A DNA stretch of 61,042 nt from JACTMI01 sp964618415 (GTDB taxonomy: Bacteria; Acidobacteriota; Thermoanaerobaculia; Multivoradales; JAGPDF01): positions 1 through 61,042 of the forward strand of contig CAZUAT010000008.1 in assembly GCA_964618415.1 (NCBI GenBank), given 5' to 3'. Below the pieces are notes generated by a model, which searched no databases, was not told where the DNA came from, and saw only the letters and a program-made list of their open reading frames with translations. This document shows positions 1 through 8,813 of this stretch, one piece after another. The first letter of the stretch is position 1; every line of letters starts with the position of its first letter. Position numbers and translations under genes: made by a program.

Positions 1-294
1 TCCCGCCGCCCGGGCCGTTCGTGCGCGCGGCGCTTTCGCCGCCTGGGTAGCGGCGCGAAGCCGCTCGAACTGGAAACGACCTCCGTCGACGACTGGAGAA
101 AAGCAAGAACTCCGGTGTGTGGTCGGGGTGTGGCACTTCGGAGCGCCGCGGGCCCCGCAAACACGATCCGCGCCGACGCAGCGACCTGTGCGCCCCTCCG
201 AGCTCCCCTTCTGCCCCCGGCTGCGACTATGCCTCGCACCCCAAGCCCGACGCCGGTGCCGCAAGTCACCCGCTGGCAGCCAAGACGCTGGCAC
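1..294. other. Window edge, no gene recognised
   Basis: I find no convincing gene here. Two frames stay open on the plus strand, but their translations are Arg/Pro-rich and look like shadow reading of GC-rich DNA. There are two small perfect hairpins: 27-42 (6-bp stem, CTTT loop) and 49-65 (6-bp stem, 5-nt loop). They could belong to the end of a neighbouring transcript outside the window. No tRNA-like T-arm or acceptor pairing was found. Confidence 0.4.
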
Positions 295-1956
295 CTAAGG
301 TTGGGATAGGGGGGTGGGGCGCGGGCGCAGGGCGATCCATCCGATCACCACCGCGAGCGCCAGCAGCACCGCTGCCGAGGCGCCGTTCCAGAACTCCACG
401 CCTCCCGCGTCGCCACCCAGGTTGGACCATGCCACCTGCCCGAGCGCCCAGAGCGTGATCGTCGCCACGAACATCAGCGGTACGAACGTGAACAGCCACG
501 GCCGTCTGCGCCGCCGCAGCCAGACCGTCAGCACCAGCAGCGTCAGCGCCGCCAGCAGCTGGTTGCTCGCCCCGAACAGCGTCCAAAACCCCAGCCAGGC
601 CCCCCTTCCGCCCGCCAGCACGCACGCCACCGCCGGCGCCAGCGTCACCACCGTCGCCGCCAGCGCTCCCCCCGCCCGGTGCCAGCCGAATAGTTCCTGC
701 AGCAGATAGCGGCCCAGCCGCGCCGACACGTCCAGCGTGTCGAACACGAACGTCGAAAACGCCATCGCCCCGAACGTGATCGCGAACTGCAAGTGGTCCT
801 CCCCCACGACCAGCGCCAGGAACCGTCCGATCCCATTCCCGTAGATCGTGCCCGGCGACAGCCCCGCCACCGAATCGGGCGCCGCGATCATGATCGTCAC
901 CAGCGCGATCAGCGCCACGAACCCCTCTGCCAGCATCGCCCCGAAGCCCACCGCGCGGCAGTCGCTCTCCCGCTCGATCTGCTTCGAGGTCGTGCCCGAG
1001 CAGACCAGCCCGTGAAAACCCGAGCAGGCCCCGCACGCGATCGTCACGAACAGGAACGGGAACAGTCCACCGGTCGCTCCACCCGCGTCCCACGTGCGGA
1101 AGAACGGCTGTTCGACCGACCACCCGCCGAACAGCACTCCGATCACCCCCGTCGCCAGCGCCGTGTACAGCACGTACCCGCCCAGGTAGCCCCGCGGCTG
1201 CAGCAGCGCCCAGACCGGCAACAGCGACGCGACCGCGCAGTACGCCAGGATCGCGACCGCCCAGGTCGCATGGTCGAACACCAGCCAGTTCGACAGCCGC
1301 GTCCCCGCCCAGCAGGCCGCAAACGTCGCCGGCACGAACACCAGCGTGACCAACCAGAGCGGCGGCGCCAGCCACCGCTGCACCAGCCCGAGCACCAGCG
1401 ACAGCCCCAGGTAGAGCACCGCCGCAGCCGCCACCGCGCCGCCAGCGTGGAACGTGGTCGCTCCGGCCGCCACCTCCTCGGTCCCGGCCACGAAGCTGCC
1501 GGCCGTGATGTCCGCAAAGGCGACGATGACGTAGACCAGGGCGATCCAGATGAAGATCATCATCGACCGCCCCGCCACCGGTCCGAGTTCGCGGCGGGTG
1601 ATCTCCGCGATCGACTCGCCCCCATGCCGCACCGAGACCGCGAGCGTCGAGAAGTCGTGCACCGCGCCGATGAACACGACCCCGAACGCAATCCAGGCCA
1701 GGCACGGCCCCCAACCGAACGCCTGGCAGGCCAGGATCGGCCCCGCGATCGGCCCCGCTGCCGCGATGGCCGAGAAGTGCTGACCGAACAGGTACCAGCG
1801 ACGGGTCGGCACGTAATCGACGCCGTCGCGCCGCTCGACGGCCGGCGTTACCCGCGCATCGTCGAGCCGGAACTGCCGTGCCACCCAGCCGCCGTACGTG
1901 GCGTACGCGCCGGCCAGCGCCGCCAGCACCCCCAGTGCCAGCAGCGCCAGGCTCAT
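295..1956 (-). CDS. cstA: CstA-family carbon starvation transporter
   Basis: Polytopic inner-membrane transporter of the CstA family, known for import of peptides and pyruvate during carbon limitation. It is 553 aa, shorter than E. coli CstA (about 700 aa) but in the range of shorter bacterial forms. The family region with FGQHFSAIAAAGPIAGP is at residues 57-73, preceded by the conserved YVPT at 49-52, and hydrophobic segments run almost throughout. The ATG overlaps the TGA of the upstream amino-acid permease by 4 nt (ATGA, 1953-1956), so the two are translationally coupled. The joint context suggests scavenging of amino acids or peptides as carbon. The substrate cannot be read from sequence. 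Confidence 0.9.
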   Translation of the reverse strand: MSLALLALGVLAALAGAYATYGGWVARQFRLDDARVTPAVERRDGVDYVPTRRWYLFGQHFSAIAAAGPIAGPILACQAFGWGPCLAWIAFGVVFIGAVHDFSTLAVSVRHGGESIAEITRRELGPVAGRSMMIFIWIALVYVIVAFADITAGSFVAGTEEVAAGATTFHAGGAVAAAAVLYLGLSLVLGLVQRWLAPPLWLVTLVFVPATFAACWAGTRLSNWLVFDHATWAVAILAYCAVASLLPVWALLQPRGYLGGYVLYTALATGVIGVLFGGWSVEQPFFRTWDAGGATGGLFPFLFVTIACGACSGFHGLVCSGTTSKQIERESDCRAVGFGAMLAEGFVALIALVTIMIAAPDSVAGLSPGTIYGNGIGRFLALVVGEDHLQFAITFGAMAFSTFVFDTLDVSARLGRYLLQELFGWHRAGGALAATVVTLAPAVACVLAGGRGAWLGFWTLFGASNQLLAALTLLVLTVWLRRRRRPWLFTFVPLMFVATITLWALGQVAWSNLGGDAGGVEFWNGASAAVLLALAVVIGWIALRPRPTPLSQP

Positions 1957-3734
1957 GGCCGGGCTGTGGTGCGCCGCCCGGACATCGCCGTTCCGGCCGC
2001 CAGTGCCATCACTCCCAGCAGGATCAGGATCCCGCCCACCATCGCCCGGCCGTGACCCGGCACACCGGCCGTCGTCGCTTCACGCAGCAGTTCGCCGATC
2101 CCGGCATCGTGCGGAATGACGAACAGTCCGATGCCGGCCAGCAGGAACCCGAGTGTCAGCATGTTCATGAACGGCGGATTGACGGTCGGACGCCCCGCCT
2201 GCCGCCCGAGCACGCTGTTGCGCCAGCCCCACGCCGTGTAGATCCCGGCGCCGCAGACCAGCCAGCCGACGAATCGCCACCACGAGGCGGGAGGCAGCCA
2301 GACCATCAGGAAGATGCAGCACGACGCGCCGAGCAGCGGCACCAGCCAGTTGCCACCCGGCACCCGGAACGGCCGCGGGCGATCCGGATCGCGGTATCTC
2401 AGCACGGCCACGCCGAGGCAGACGAGCACGAACGCAAACAGCGTCCCGATGTTCGTCAGCTGGACGATCTCGTCGATATTCGCGACGCCGGCCAGCAGGG
2501 CGACGAACCAGCCGGTGAGCCAGGTCGTCACATGCGGTGTCTGGAACTTCGGGTGAACCTTCGACGCCCACTTCGGCAGCAGTCCGTCGCGGCCCATCGA
2601 GAAGAAGATGCGCGGCTGTCCAAGCTGGAAGACCAGCAGCACGGAGGTGGTGGCAAATACTGCGCCGACCGCAATGACCAGCGCCGGCCAGTTCATCCCC
2701 AGGTTCGAGAACGCCGTCGCCAGTGGCTCGGCGGTGCCGAGCTGATTCCAGGGCAGCATGCCGGTCAGCACGACCGCCACCAGGATGTAGATCACCGTGC
2801 AGGCCGCCAGCGAGCCGAGGATGGCACGCGGCATGTCGCGCTGCGGATTGCGGCTCTCCTCGGCCGCCGTCGAGACCGCGTCGAACCCGATGTAGGCGAA
2901 GAAGATGATCGCCGCCGCAGAGAAAATGCCCCGGAATCCGTTGGGAGCGAACGGCGTCCAGTTCTCGGGCTGCACCCAGAATGCCCCGAAGAGGATGAAG
3001 AACCCGATGATCGCCAGCTTCAGGCCGACCATCCAGTTGTTGAACCGGGCGCTCTCGCGGATCCCGCGCACGAGCACCAGGGTGATCAGCATCACGATCA
3101 GAAACGCGGGCAGATTGAACACCACCGGCAGACCGAACAGGCTCGGCGCGGCCTCGATGGCGCTCGCCATGCGGACGTTCGACGCTCCCAGCTCGGCCAC
3201 CGGATCGAGCCCGGCCGCGGTGGCCTCCGCCACGCGAGCGGCTGCCTGGGAGGCCGAGCGCCAGTCGATGCCCAACCAGACCGGCCAGTCGATCGAAAAG
3301 CCGCGCAGCAGCTCCTGGAAGTAGCCCGACCACGAGATGGCGACGGCGATGTTGCCGACCGCGTACTCGATGATCAGGTCCCAGCCGATGATCCACGCCA
3401 CCAGCTCGCCGAGCGTGGCGTAAGAGTAGGTGTAGGCCGACCCGGAGATCGGCACCATCGACGACAGCTCGGCGTAGCAGAGCCCGGCGAATCCGCAGGC
3501 GATCGCGGTGAGCAGGAACGAGATCGACAGCGCCGGCCCGGCGCCGACGTGGTCGGCCCCGCCGGCCGCCGCGGTGCCGACGGTCGAAAAGAGGCCGGCC
3601 CCGATCACCGCTCCGATACCGAGCGCCATCAGCGCCCAGACCGAGAGGTGCCGCTTGAGCACCGGCCCGCTGCCGGGCTCGGGTGCCGCCAGAATATCGT
3701 CGAGACTCTTGGTACGCAGCAGATCGGAGAACAA
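1953..3734 (-). CDS. APC-superfamily amino-acid permease
   Basis: Amino-acid/polyamine/organocation transporter, probably close to the YfnA/cationic amino-acid transporter group. It has about 12-14 membrane segments. The first helix carries the family glycine motif GIGAVIGAGLF, and helix 6-8 motifs such as FFAYIGFDAVSTAAEE are clear. I place the start at a TTG at 3734, giving 593 aa beginning FSDLLRTKSLDDIL. A strong GAGGGGG Shine-Dalgarno lies 6 nt upstream, and homologues begin near this LLRTKSLD segment. A TTG 30 nt further upstream (3764) is the alternative. First gene of a two-gene unit with cstA. It transcribes away from the 3941 operon, with about 200 bp between them. Confidence 0.85.
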   Translation of the reverse strand: MFSDLLRTKSLDDILAAPEPGSGPVLKRHLSVWALMALGIGAVIGAGLFSTVGTAAAGGADHVGAGPALSISFLLTAIACGFAGLCYAELSSMVPISGSAYTYSYATLGELVAWIIGWDLIIEYAVGNIAVAISWSGYFQELLRGFSIDWPVWLGIDWRSASQAAARVAEATAAGLDPVAELGASNVRMASAIEAAPSLFGLPVVFNLPAFLIVMLITLVLVRGIRESARFNNWMVGLKLAIIGFFILFGAFWVQPENWTPFAPNGFRGIFSAAAIIFFAYIGFDAVSTAAEESRNPQRDMPRAILGSLAACTVIYILVAVVLTGMLPWNQLGTAEPLATAFSNLGMNWPALVIAVGAVFATTSVLLVFQLGQPRIFFSMGRDGLLPKWASKVHPKFQTPHVTTWLTGWFVALLAGVANIDEIVQLTNIGTLFAFVLVCLGVAVLRYRDPDRPRPFRVPGGNWLVPLLGASCCIFLMVWLPPASWWRFVGWLVCGAGIYTAWGWRNSVLGRQAGRPTVNPPFMNMLTLGFLLAGIGLFVIPHDAGIGELLREATTAGVPGHGRAMVGGILILLGVMALAAGTAMSGRRTTARP

Positions 3735-3886
3735 GCGAACGCCCCCTCGTGACTTGCCGGTCAACCCGCAGAGATCGAAAACGGAAACGGCGGGAAGTTT
3801 GCCACGCCAAGCCGTCCGGCGCTACATCCAGCGGGACCGCGAGAGCGATCCCCTGCTTGCGGCCCGATCGATTCGGGCGCTCGATC

Positions 3887-3915
3887 TCGACATGCTCTGG
3901 GTTTCAGAGTACTCT
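3887..3915 (+). promoter_or_regulatory. Sigma-70 promoter with palindrome over the -10
   Basis: A -35-like TCGACA (3887-3892), a 17-bp spacer and a -10-like TACTCT (3910-3915). The perfect 10-bp palindrome AGAGTACTCT (3906-3915) covers the -10 hexamer. The start codon of the first gene is at 3941, with a GAGAGGAG Shine-Dalgarno in between. A dimeric regulator bound at the palindrome would block the promoter; the operon's own winged-helix protein is the obvious candidate. Confidence 0.5.
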
Positions 3916-3940
3916 ATTCCAACCGAGAGGAGACGCAACC

Positions 3941-4549
3941 ATGGACAGCGACCGCACGTACGCTGCCGGGGCTGACCTCGCCTATGTCCGCCGAGTGCTG
4001 GACCGTGAGTCCCCCGACCCCTTCCCGCGCCCGGTGGCCCTGCTCTGGGCCGCGATCGCGCTGGTCGGCTTCCCCCTCTTCGATTTCGCGCCCCGGGCCG
4101 TTCCGGTCTACTGGACCTTTGCCGGTCCGCTCGGCTTCTCGCTCTCGCTCTGGCTGGGCCGGCGCGCGGCCCGCGATGCGGGACTCGAGGACCGCGTCCA
4201 GGCGGCCCGCTGGAGTCGTCACTGGCTCGGCCTGCTGATCGCCATCGCGCTCGTGATCGTCGTGTCGATGACCGGCCGGCTCGACTGGCAGGCGACCGGT
4301 TCGACCATCCTGCTGCTGCTCGCGGCGTTCTACTTCACCGCCGGCGTTCACCTGCATCGAGGCCTGCTGCCGATCGCAGGCCTGCTCGGCGTCGGCTACG
4401 TCCTGGTGCTCCTCCTCTCCGGCCGCGTCTGGACCTGGCTCGGCGTCGCGACCGCCGCCGCGCTCGCGGCGACCGCGCTGGTTGCCCGTCCGCCCCGCGA
4501 GGCCGACTCCGACCCGTCGATTCCCGAATCGGACCTCGGCCCTCGATGA
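3941..4549 (+). CDS. Polytopic membrane protein of regulator operon
   Basis: A 202-aa protein with about six hydrophobic helices separated by short charged loops (for example LLWAAIALVGF, LLIAIALVIVV, LLLLAAFYFTAG). I do not recognise a family with certainty. The ATG at 3941 is chosen over an upstream in-frame start because GAGAGGAG sits 6 nt before it and the promoter lies between the two. It overlaps the next gene by ATGA (4546-4549). Three-gene units of a small membrane protein, a winged-helix regulator and a secreted protein are common in Acidobacteria. A role in membrane stress or export sensing is only a guess. Confidence 0.7.
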   Translation: MDSDRTYAAGADLAYVRRVLDRESPDPFPRPVALLWAAIALVGFPLFDFAPRAVPVYWTFAGPLGFSLSLWLGRRAARDAGLEDRVQAARWSRHWLGLLIAIALVIVVSMTGRLDWQATGSTILLLLAAFYFTAGVHLHRGLLPIAGLLGVGYVLVLLLSGRVWTWLGVATAAALAATALVARPPREADSDPSIPESDLGPR

Positions 4550-4938
4550 CCGGGCCCAGCGAGCAGGGAGCGCTTGCCGCGCTGCCCGAGTTCGACCGTC
4601 TGTTCGAACATCGAGTCCGGCTGGCAATCGGCGCCCTGCTGGCGCGCCGCGATGCGCTCTCGTTCTCACGCCTCAAGGAGCTGCTGGAGGAGACGGACGG
4701 CAGCCTCGGCGCCCATCTGCGGCGCCTCGAGGAGGCCGGATACGTCGCCGTCCGCAAGGAGTTCGTGGCCCGCAAGCCGGTGACCTGGTACCGCCTCACC
4801 ACCGCCGGCCGGCGCGCCCTCGAGCGCCATGTCGACGCCCTCGAGCGGCTTCTTTCCGGCCTCGAGCCTCAGGGCACCCGTCCCACTCGCACCAACCGCA
4901 CCATGCAGACAGCCCCGCGGGGCAAGGAGAAGTCATGA
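4546..4938 (+). CDS. Winged-helix transcriptional regulator
   Basis: A 130-aa single-domain regulator of the winged-helix group that resembles truncated MarR/ArsR proteins. The helix-turn-helix region is SFSRLKELLEETDGSLGAHL, followed by the wing (RRLEEAGYVAVRKEFVARKPVTWYRLT) and a C-terminal helix likely used for dimerisation (GRRALERHVDALERLL). No metal- or ligand-binding residues stand out. It is coupled by ATGA overlaps to both neighbours, so it is made with the membrane protein and the secreted protein. It most likely controls its own operon through the palindrome over the promoter. Confidence 0.8.
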   Translation: MTGPSEQGALAALPEFDRLFEHRVRLAIGALLARRDALSFSRLKELLEETDGSLGAHLRRLEEAGYVAVRKEFVARKPVTWYRLTTAGRRALERHVDALERLLSGLEPQGTRPTRTNRTMQTAPRGKEKS

Positions 4939-5477
4939 ACCGTTCCGCCATCCGTCCGTTCGCGCTCGCCACTCCGCTGCTGTTGCTGCTGGCTGTCACC
5001 GCCACCTCGCAGGCACCGCCCCCCGCCTCGCCCGAGGCACGCGAGAAGATGCAGGCGCTCGCCGGCATGGTCGGCGAGTGGCAGGGCGAGGCATGGAGCG
5101 AGTTGCGGCCCGGCATGCGCGAGACGGCCGTGCAGCACGAACTCGTCGAGTGGGCCGCCGGCGAGGAGGCGCTGCTGGTTCGGGGCACCGGCACAGTGGA
5201 CGGCCGCACAGTCCACCAGGCGATCGCCCTGATCTACTGGGATGCGCGGCAGCAGCGGTATGCGATGACCGCCTACCGCGCCGGCAGCGGCCCGTCGACG
5301 CAAGAGGTGCGCCTCGAAGGCGGCGCCCTGGTCTGGGGCTTCTCCGCCCCCGGCGGCGAGATCCGCTTCACCCAGCGCTTCGACGAAGCCGGCCGCTGGA
5401 CCGAAATCGGCGAACGCTCCTCCGACCGGGGAGCAACCTGGCATCCATTCCTCGGCATGACGCTGACGAGAAAGTAG
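4935..5477 (+). CDS. Secreted DUF1579-like protein
   Basis: A 180-aa exported protein. An N-terminal signal peptide (Arg, then a Leu-rich core, cleavage near TSQA) is followed by a domain resembling DUF1579: MVGEWQGEAW, then alternating beta strands rich in Trp and aromatic residues, consistent with a small lipocalin-like barrel. The start is fixed by AAGGAGA at 4924-4930 and by the ATGA overlap with the regulator gene. The function is unknown. Its position in the operon suggests that the winged-helix protein controls its level. Confidence 0.65.
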   Translation: MNRSAIRPFALATPLLLLLAVTATSQAPPPASPEAREKMQALAGMVGEWQGEAWSELRPGMRETAVQHELVEWAAGEEALLVRGTGTVDGRTVHQAIALIYWDARQQRYAMTAYRAGSGPSTQEVRLEGGALVWGFSAPGGEIRFTQRFDEAGRWTEIGERSSDRGATWHPFLGMTLTRK

Positions 5478-5572
5478 GCATCGCCGCCACCGGCAACGCG
5501 CCCAGCGACCCGGCGGGACGCGGACTCAGCCAGACTGCGCACAAGCCGCCGGGGGGACCGAGCGACTGCCGC

Positions 5573-6259
5573 TCAGTCGGCCTCCGTCGACAGCCGGTAC
5601 CCCTCGCCCGCCACGGTGACGACGCGCCTGGGGGCGGCGGGGTCGGGTTCGACCTTCTGGCGCAGGCGGTGGACGAGCTGCTTGAGCAGCTGGCGGTCGC
5701 CGCCGCCGCGGCCGCCCCAGATGTGGACAAGCAGGCGTTCGGCGGGAACGGTCTCGCCGGCGCGGGCGAGCAGGAACTGCAGCAGGCGCGCTTCGAGCGG
5801 CGTGAGCCGGACTTCGTCGAGGCCGTCACCGCTCACCGTGCGCCGATCGATGTCGAAGCGCAGGCCGGCCGCCTCCAGCAGGTCCGGCGCTTCGGACCCG
5901 GCGCGTCGCAGCAACGCGCGCACGCGCGCCAGGAGCGTGCGCGGCGAGAACGGTTTGGTCAGGTAGTCGTCGGCGCCGAGATCGAGCGCCCGCACGACGT
6001 CCTCTTCGCGCGAACGCACGGACAGCACCAGCAGCGGCCGCGGCGAACCGTCGCGCGCGCGCAGCTCGGCAAGCAGATCGAGTCCGTCGACCGGGCCGAG
6101 GTTGAGGTCGAGCACGACCAGGTCGGGCAGCTCGCTCGCGGCGAGCCGCACGGCCGCCGCTGCGTCTGCCGCGCCGAGAGTGAGGAATCCGGCGTCGCGG
6201 AGCGCGAAACCGAGAATGGCGCGCAGATCCGCGTCGTCGTCGACGATCAGGATCTTCAT
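5573..6259 (-). CDS. OmpR/PhoB-type response regulator
   Basis: A 228-aa two-component response regulator. The receiver domain (about 1-118) has acidic residues D8/D9, phospho-acceptor D51, S80 and K102. The C-terminal winged helix (about 130-225) is of the OmpR class, with RLTPLEARLLQFLLARAGETVPAERL and RLRQKVEPDPAAPRRVVTV. Its ATG overlaps the sensor-kinase stop (6256-6259), so the pair is coupled. It is the last gene of the sulfate transport operon, and feedback control of sulfate or oxyanion uptake is the natural hypothesis. The direct target is not visible from the protein itself. Confidence 0.93.
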   Translation of the reverse strand: MKILIVDDDADLRAILGFALRDAGFLTLGAADAAAAVRLAASELPDLVVLDLNLGPVDGLDLLAELRARDGSPRPLLVLSVRSREEDVVRALDLGADDYLTKPFSPRTLLARVRALLRRAGSEAPDLLEAAGLRFDIDRRTVSGDGLDEVRLTPLEARLLQFLLARAGETVPAERLLVHIWGGRGGGDRQLLKQLVHRLRQKVEPDPAAPRRVVTVAGEGYRLSTEAD

Positions 6260-7965
6260 CCGACACCTTCCACCGGCAGATGGGCGGCGGCCCGCGTCCG
6301 GTCGCCCCGGCGCTCGAGGCGCAGCTCGCCGCCGTGCCGCTCGACGATCGACCGGCAGATCCAGAGCCCCAGTCCGCTCCCCTCCTCGCGCGGCTCGCTG
6401 GCGCCCCGCCGAAAGCGGCCCGGTTCGCGGGCGACCTCGGGCGGGACGCCCGGCCCGTCATCCTCGACCCAGATCTCGATCCGCGACGCCCCAGCGTCGT
6501 GAACCCGGCCGGCACCGACGCGCAGGACCGACCCGTCCGGCCCATACTTCGACGCATTGGCCAGCAGGTTCGTGAGCACCTGCGCGATGCGCTGCGGGTC
6601 GCCGGTCAGCTGCGGCAGCTCGGGTTCGATACGCTGTTCGATGCGCTGGCCGCGACGTTCGGCGAGCGGGCGCGCCAGTTCCACTGCCTCCTCGATCAGC
6701 GTCGCGACGTCGAGCGGAACCCGCCGCACCGCCAGCTGACCCGACTCGATCCGCACGCTCTCGAGCAGATTGTCGATCAGGCGGCGCAACCGCACGCCAC
6801 CGGTCTCGAGTCCGAGTACCAGCTCGAGCGCCCCCCGGTCGGAGTCCGAGAGGCGATCCCGCAGCAGCTCGAGCGAGGCGTACTGCGCCGCGAGCGGCGT
6901 CTGCAGCTCATGCGCCAGCTCCGCGACGGCGACATCCCGTGCCCGGCCGGCCGCCTCGACCGGCGTCTCTTCGCGCAGGATCAGGACCTGCAGCCCGTCG
7001 CGCGGCGGCGAGGCCGAAAGCACGAACGGCACCGCCCCGCCATCGGGCAGGCAGAGGCGCTCAACCGCACGCGACGGGCCGCGAAACCGCGCATGCAGGA
7101 GCGGACAGTCCTCCTCACACGGGCGCACTCCACGCACCGGCTCCGGGCGCAGCAGGTCGCCGCAGAAACGGCCGACTGCCTCCTCCGGCTGGATTCCGAG
7201 TCGCTGCGCCGCCGGCGGACTGGCAAACCGCACCCGACGGTCGCGATCGACCGCCACGACCCCTTCCGCGACCCCGGACAGAATGGTCTCCATCTCGGCC
7301 CGGCGGTGCTCGAGCTCCCCGGTCGCTGCTGCGAGGCGGCGGCGCATCTGTTCCAGAGTGCGCGCCAGGGCGCCGACCTCCGCCCCGCCGAACTCGGGGA
7401 GCGGGCGATCGAGCTGTCCCTCTCCGATCCGCTCCGCGGCGCGCGCCAGCACGCCGAGCGGACGCGCCAGCTGACGCCCCAGCAGGACGGCGGCGAACGC
7501 CGCCAAGCCGCCGATGGCGAGCGTCGAGGTGACCAGACCGGCAGCCAGTCGTCGCAGCGGCGCATAGACCACCTCCGGAGGCATCTGCGCCTCGAGCAGG
7601 TCACCGCCGTCGATGCGGCGCGCGGCCACCGCGCCGCCTGCGCCCGGCAGGACGGCGCTCGCCGAGCCGGATTCGAGCGCCCGGCTCCAGACGGAAAGAC
7701 GCGGATCGCCGGCCGCCGCGTCGATCTCCGCCCGCCGGCGCACCGCGACCTCGATGCCGGTCCCCACCTCGAACAGCTCCGGGTCGAGGCCGCGCTCACG
7801 CGCATCGACCGCGCGCTCGATCGCCCGCTCCGCCCGCACGCGCGCCTCTTCGTCGACCAGCCGGCTGGCCTGATTCCACGCCACTGCCGTGAGGGTCACC
7901 ACGGCTGCGCCGACCAGCGCCAGTGCCGAGGTCGCCAGGACCGACTCGAAACTCCACCGTCGCAC
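6256..7965 (-). CDS. Membrane sensor histidine kinase with Cys-rich PAS
   Basis: A 569-aa kinase. TM1 is about residues 8-30, followed by an extracytoplasmic sensor region of about 110 residues, TM2 (about 142-165) and HAMP (about 166-218). A PAS domain (about 222-340) carries C268, C283, C287 and C305. The HisKA H-box is AHELQTPL with H352, and HATPase_c has NLLANASKYG, DDGPGVP and GSGLGLW. The start is GTG at 7965, 14 nt after the cysW stop. The CxnCxxxC spacing in the PAS domain resembles redox- or cofactor-binding PAS domains, but I cannot tell which. Partner of the adjacent response regulator. Confidence 0.92.
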   Translation of the reverse strand: MRRWSFESVLATSALALVGAAVVTLTAVAWNQASRLVDEEARVRAERAIERAVDARERGLDPELFEVGTGIEVAVRRRAEIDAAAGDPRLSVWSRALESGSASAVLPGAGGAVAARRIDGGDLLEAQMPPEVVYAPLRRLAAGLVTSTLAIGGLAAFAAVLLGRQLARPLGVLARAAERIGEGQLDRPLPEFGGAEVGALARTLEQMRRRLAAATGELEHRRAEMETILSGVAEGVVAVDRDRRVRFASPPAAQRLGIQPEEAVGRFCGDLLRPEPVRGVRPCEEDCPLLHARFRGPSRAVERLCLPDGGAVPFVLSASPPRDGLQVLILREETPVEAAGRARDVAVAELAHELQTPLAAQYASLELLRDRLSDSDRGALELVLGLETGGVRLRRLIDNLLESVRIESGQLAVRRVPLDVATLIEEAVELARPLAERRGQRIEQRIEPELPQLTGDPQRIAQVLTNLLANASKYGPDGSVLRVGAGRVHDAGASRIEIWVEDDGPGVPPEVAREPGRFRRGASEPREEGSGLGLWICRSIVERHGGELRLERRGDRTRAAAHLPVEGVG

Positions 7966-7979
7966 CGGCGGAGGCTACC

Positions 7980-8813
7980 TCAGGCCCGTGACGCGGGAGT
8001 CCGCCGGCCCAGCACCGCCTGGGCGGCGATCGTCGCGAGCGCCAGCAGAGTCAACAGCGACGCGACCGCGAACGAGGCCGCGAACTGATATTCGTTGTAG
8101 AGGATCTCCACGTGCAGTGGAATCGTGTTGGTGCGCCCGCGGATGTGCCCCGACACGACCGACACCGCGCCGAACTCGCCCATCGCCCGGGCGTTGGTCA
8201 GAATGATTCCGTAGAGCAGCGCCCAGCGAATCTTGGGCAGAGTCACGCGCAGGAACATCTGCCAGGGCGAGGCGCCCAGGGTGAGGGCCGCCTCCTCTTC
8301 GGTCGATCCCTGTGCCTCCAGAGTCGGAATCAGCTGGCGGGCTACGAACGGCAGCGTCACGAACAGCGTCGCCAGCACGATGCCGGGCAACGCGAACAGG
8401 ACCTTGATCCCCATCCCGTTCAGCCAGGGCCCGAGCAGCCCCTGGGCCCCGAACAGCAGAACGAGCATCAGGCCGGCGACCACCGGCGAGACGCTGAACG
8501 GCAGATCGACGAGCGTGAGCAGGAACTGGCGGCCGCGAAAGCGGAAGCGCGCCAGCAGCCAGGCCGTGGCCAACCCCAGCGCGGTGTGGATCGGCACCGT
8601 GATTGCCGCCACCACGACCGTCAACCGTACCGCCGCCAGCGCTACCGGGTCGCGCACCGCGGCGAGCCAGGTCTCCCAGCCCTTGCCGAACGCCTGCGCG
8701 AAGACGGCTGCCAGCGGAATGAACAGGAAGAGCAGCAGGAATCCCAGGGCCAGGGCGGTCAGCAGCCATCGCACCCAGGCCGGCTCGGCGCGCGGATCGG
8801 TCCGGCGACTCAT
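7980..8813 (-). CDS. cysW: Sulfate ABC transporter permease CysW
   Basis: A 277-aa inner-membrane permease of the CysTWA sulfate/thiosulfate importer with six predicted helices. The EAA loop reads TLGASPWQMFLRVTLPKIRW, and the CysW-typical segment EFGAVSVVSGHIRGRTNT follows. The ATG at 8813 overlaps the cysT stop by 1 nt (TGATG), which excludes the much longer upstream extension of this frame. It pairs with CysT to form the channel energised by CysA and fed by Sbp. Confidence 0.92.
   Translation of the reverse strand: MSRRTDPRAEPAWVRWLLTALALGFLLLFLFIPLAAVFAQAFGKGWETWLAAVRDPVALAAVRLTVVVAAITVPIHTALGLATAWLLARFRFRGRQFLLTLVDLPFSVSPVVAGLMLVLLFGAQGLLGPWLNGMGIKVLFALPGIVLATLFVTLPFVARQLIPTLEAQGSTEEEAALTLGASPWQMFLRVTLPKIRWALLYGIILTNARAMGEFGAVSVVSGHIRGRTNTIPLHVEILYNEYQFAASFAVASLLTLLALATIAAQAVLGRRTPASRA

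Noticed and set aside
1..110. Possible tRNA or other structured RNA from two small hairpins at 27-42 and 49-65
   Set aside because: No acceptor stem, anticodon arm or T-loop could be fitted. The hairpins are too short to claim more.
793..3975. Long open frames on the plus strand opposite cstA and the permease (for example 1878-3752)
   Set aside because: They are antisense shadows of GC-rich genes: Arg/Pro/Gln/His-rich, without hydrophobic or domain patterns, while the minus frames give clear transporters.
5478..5572. Terminator between the convergent DUF1579-like and response-regulator genes
   Set aside because: Only weak, short complementary stretches were found in this GC-rich gap; no stem stood out above background.
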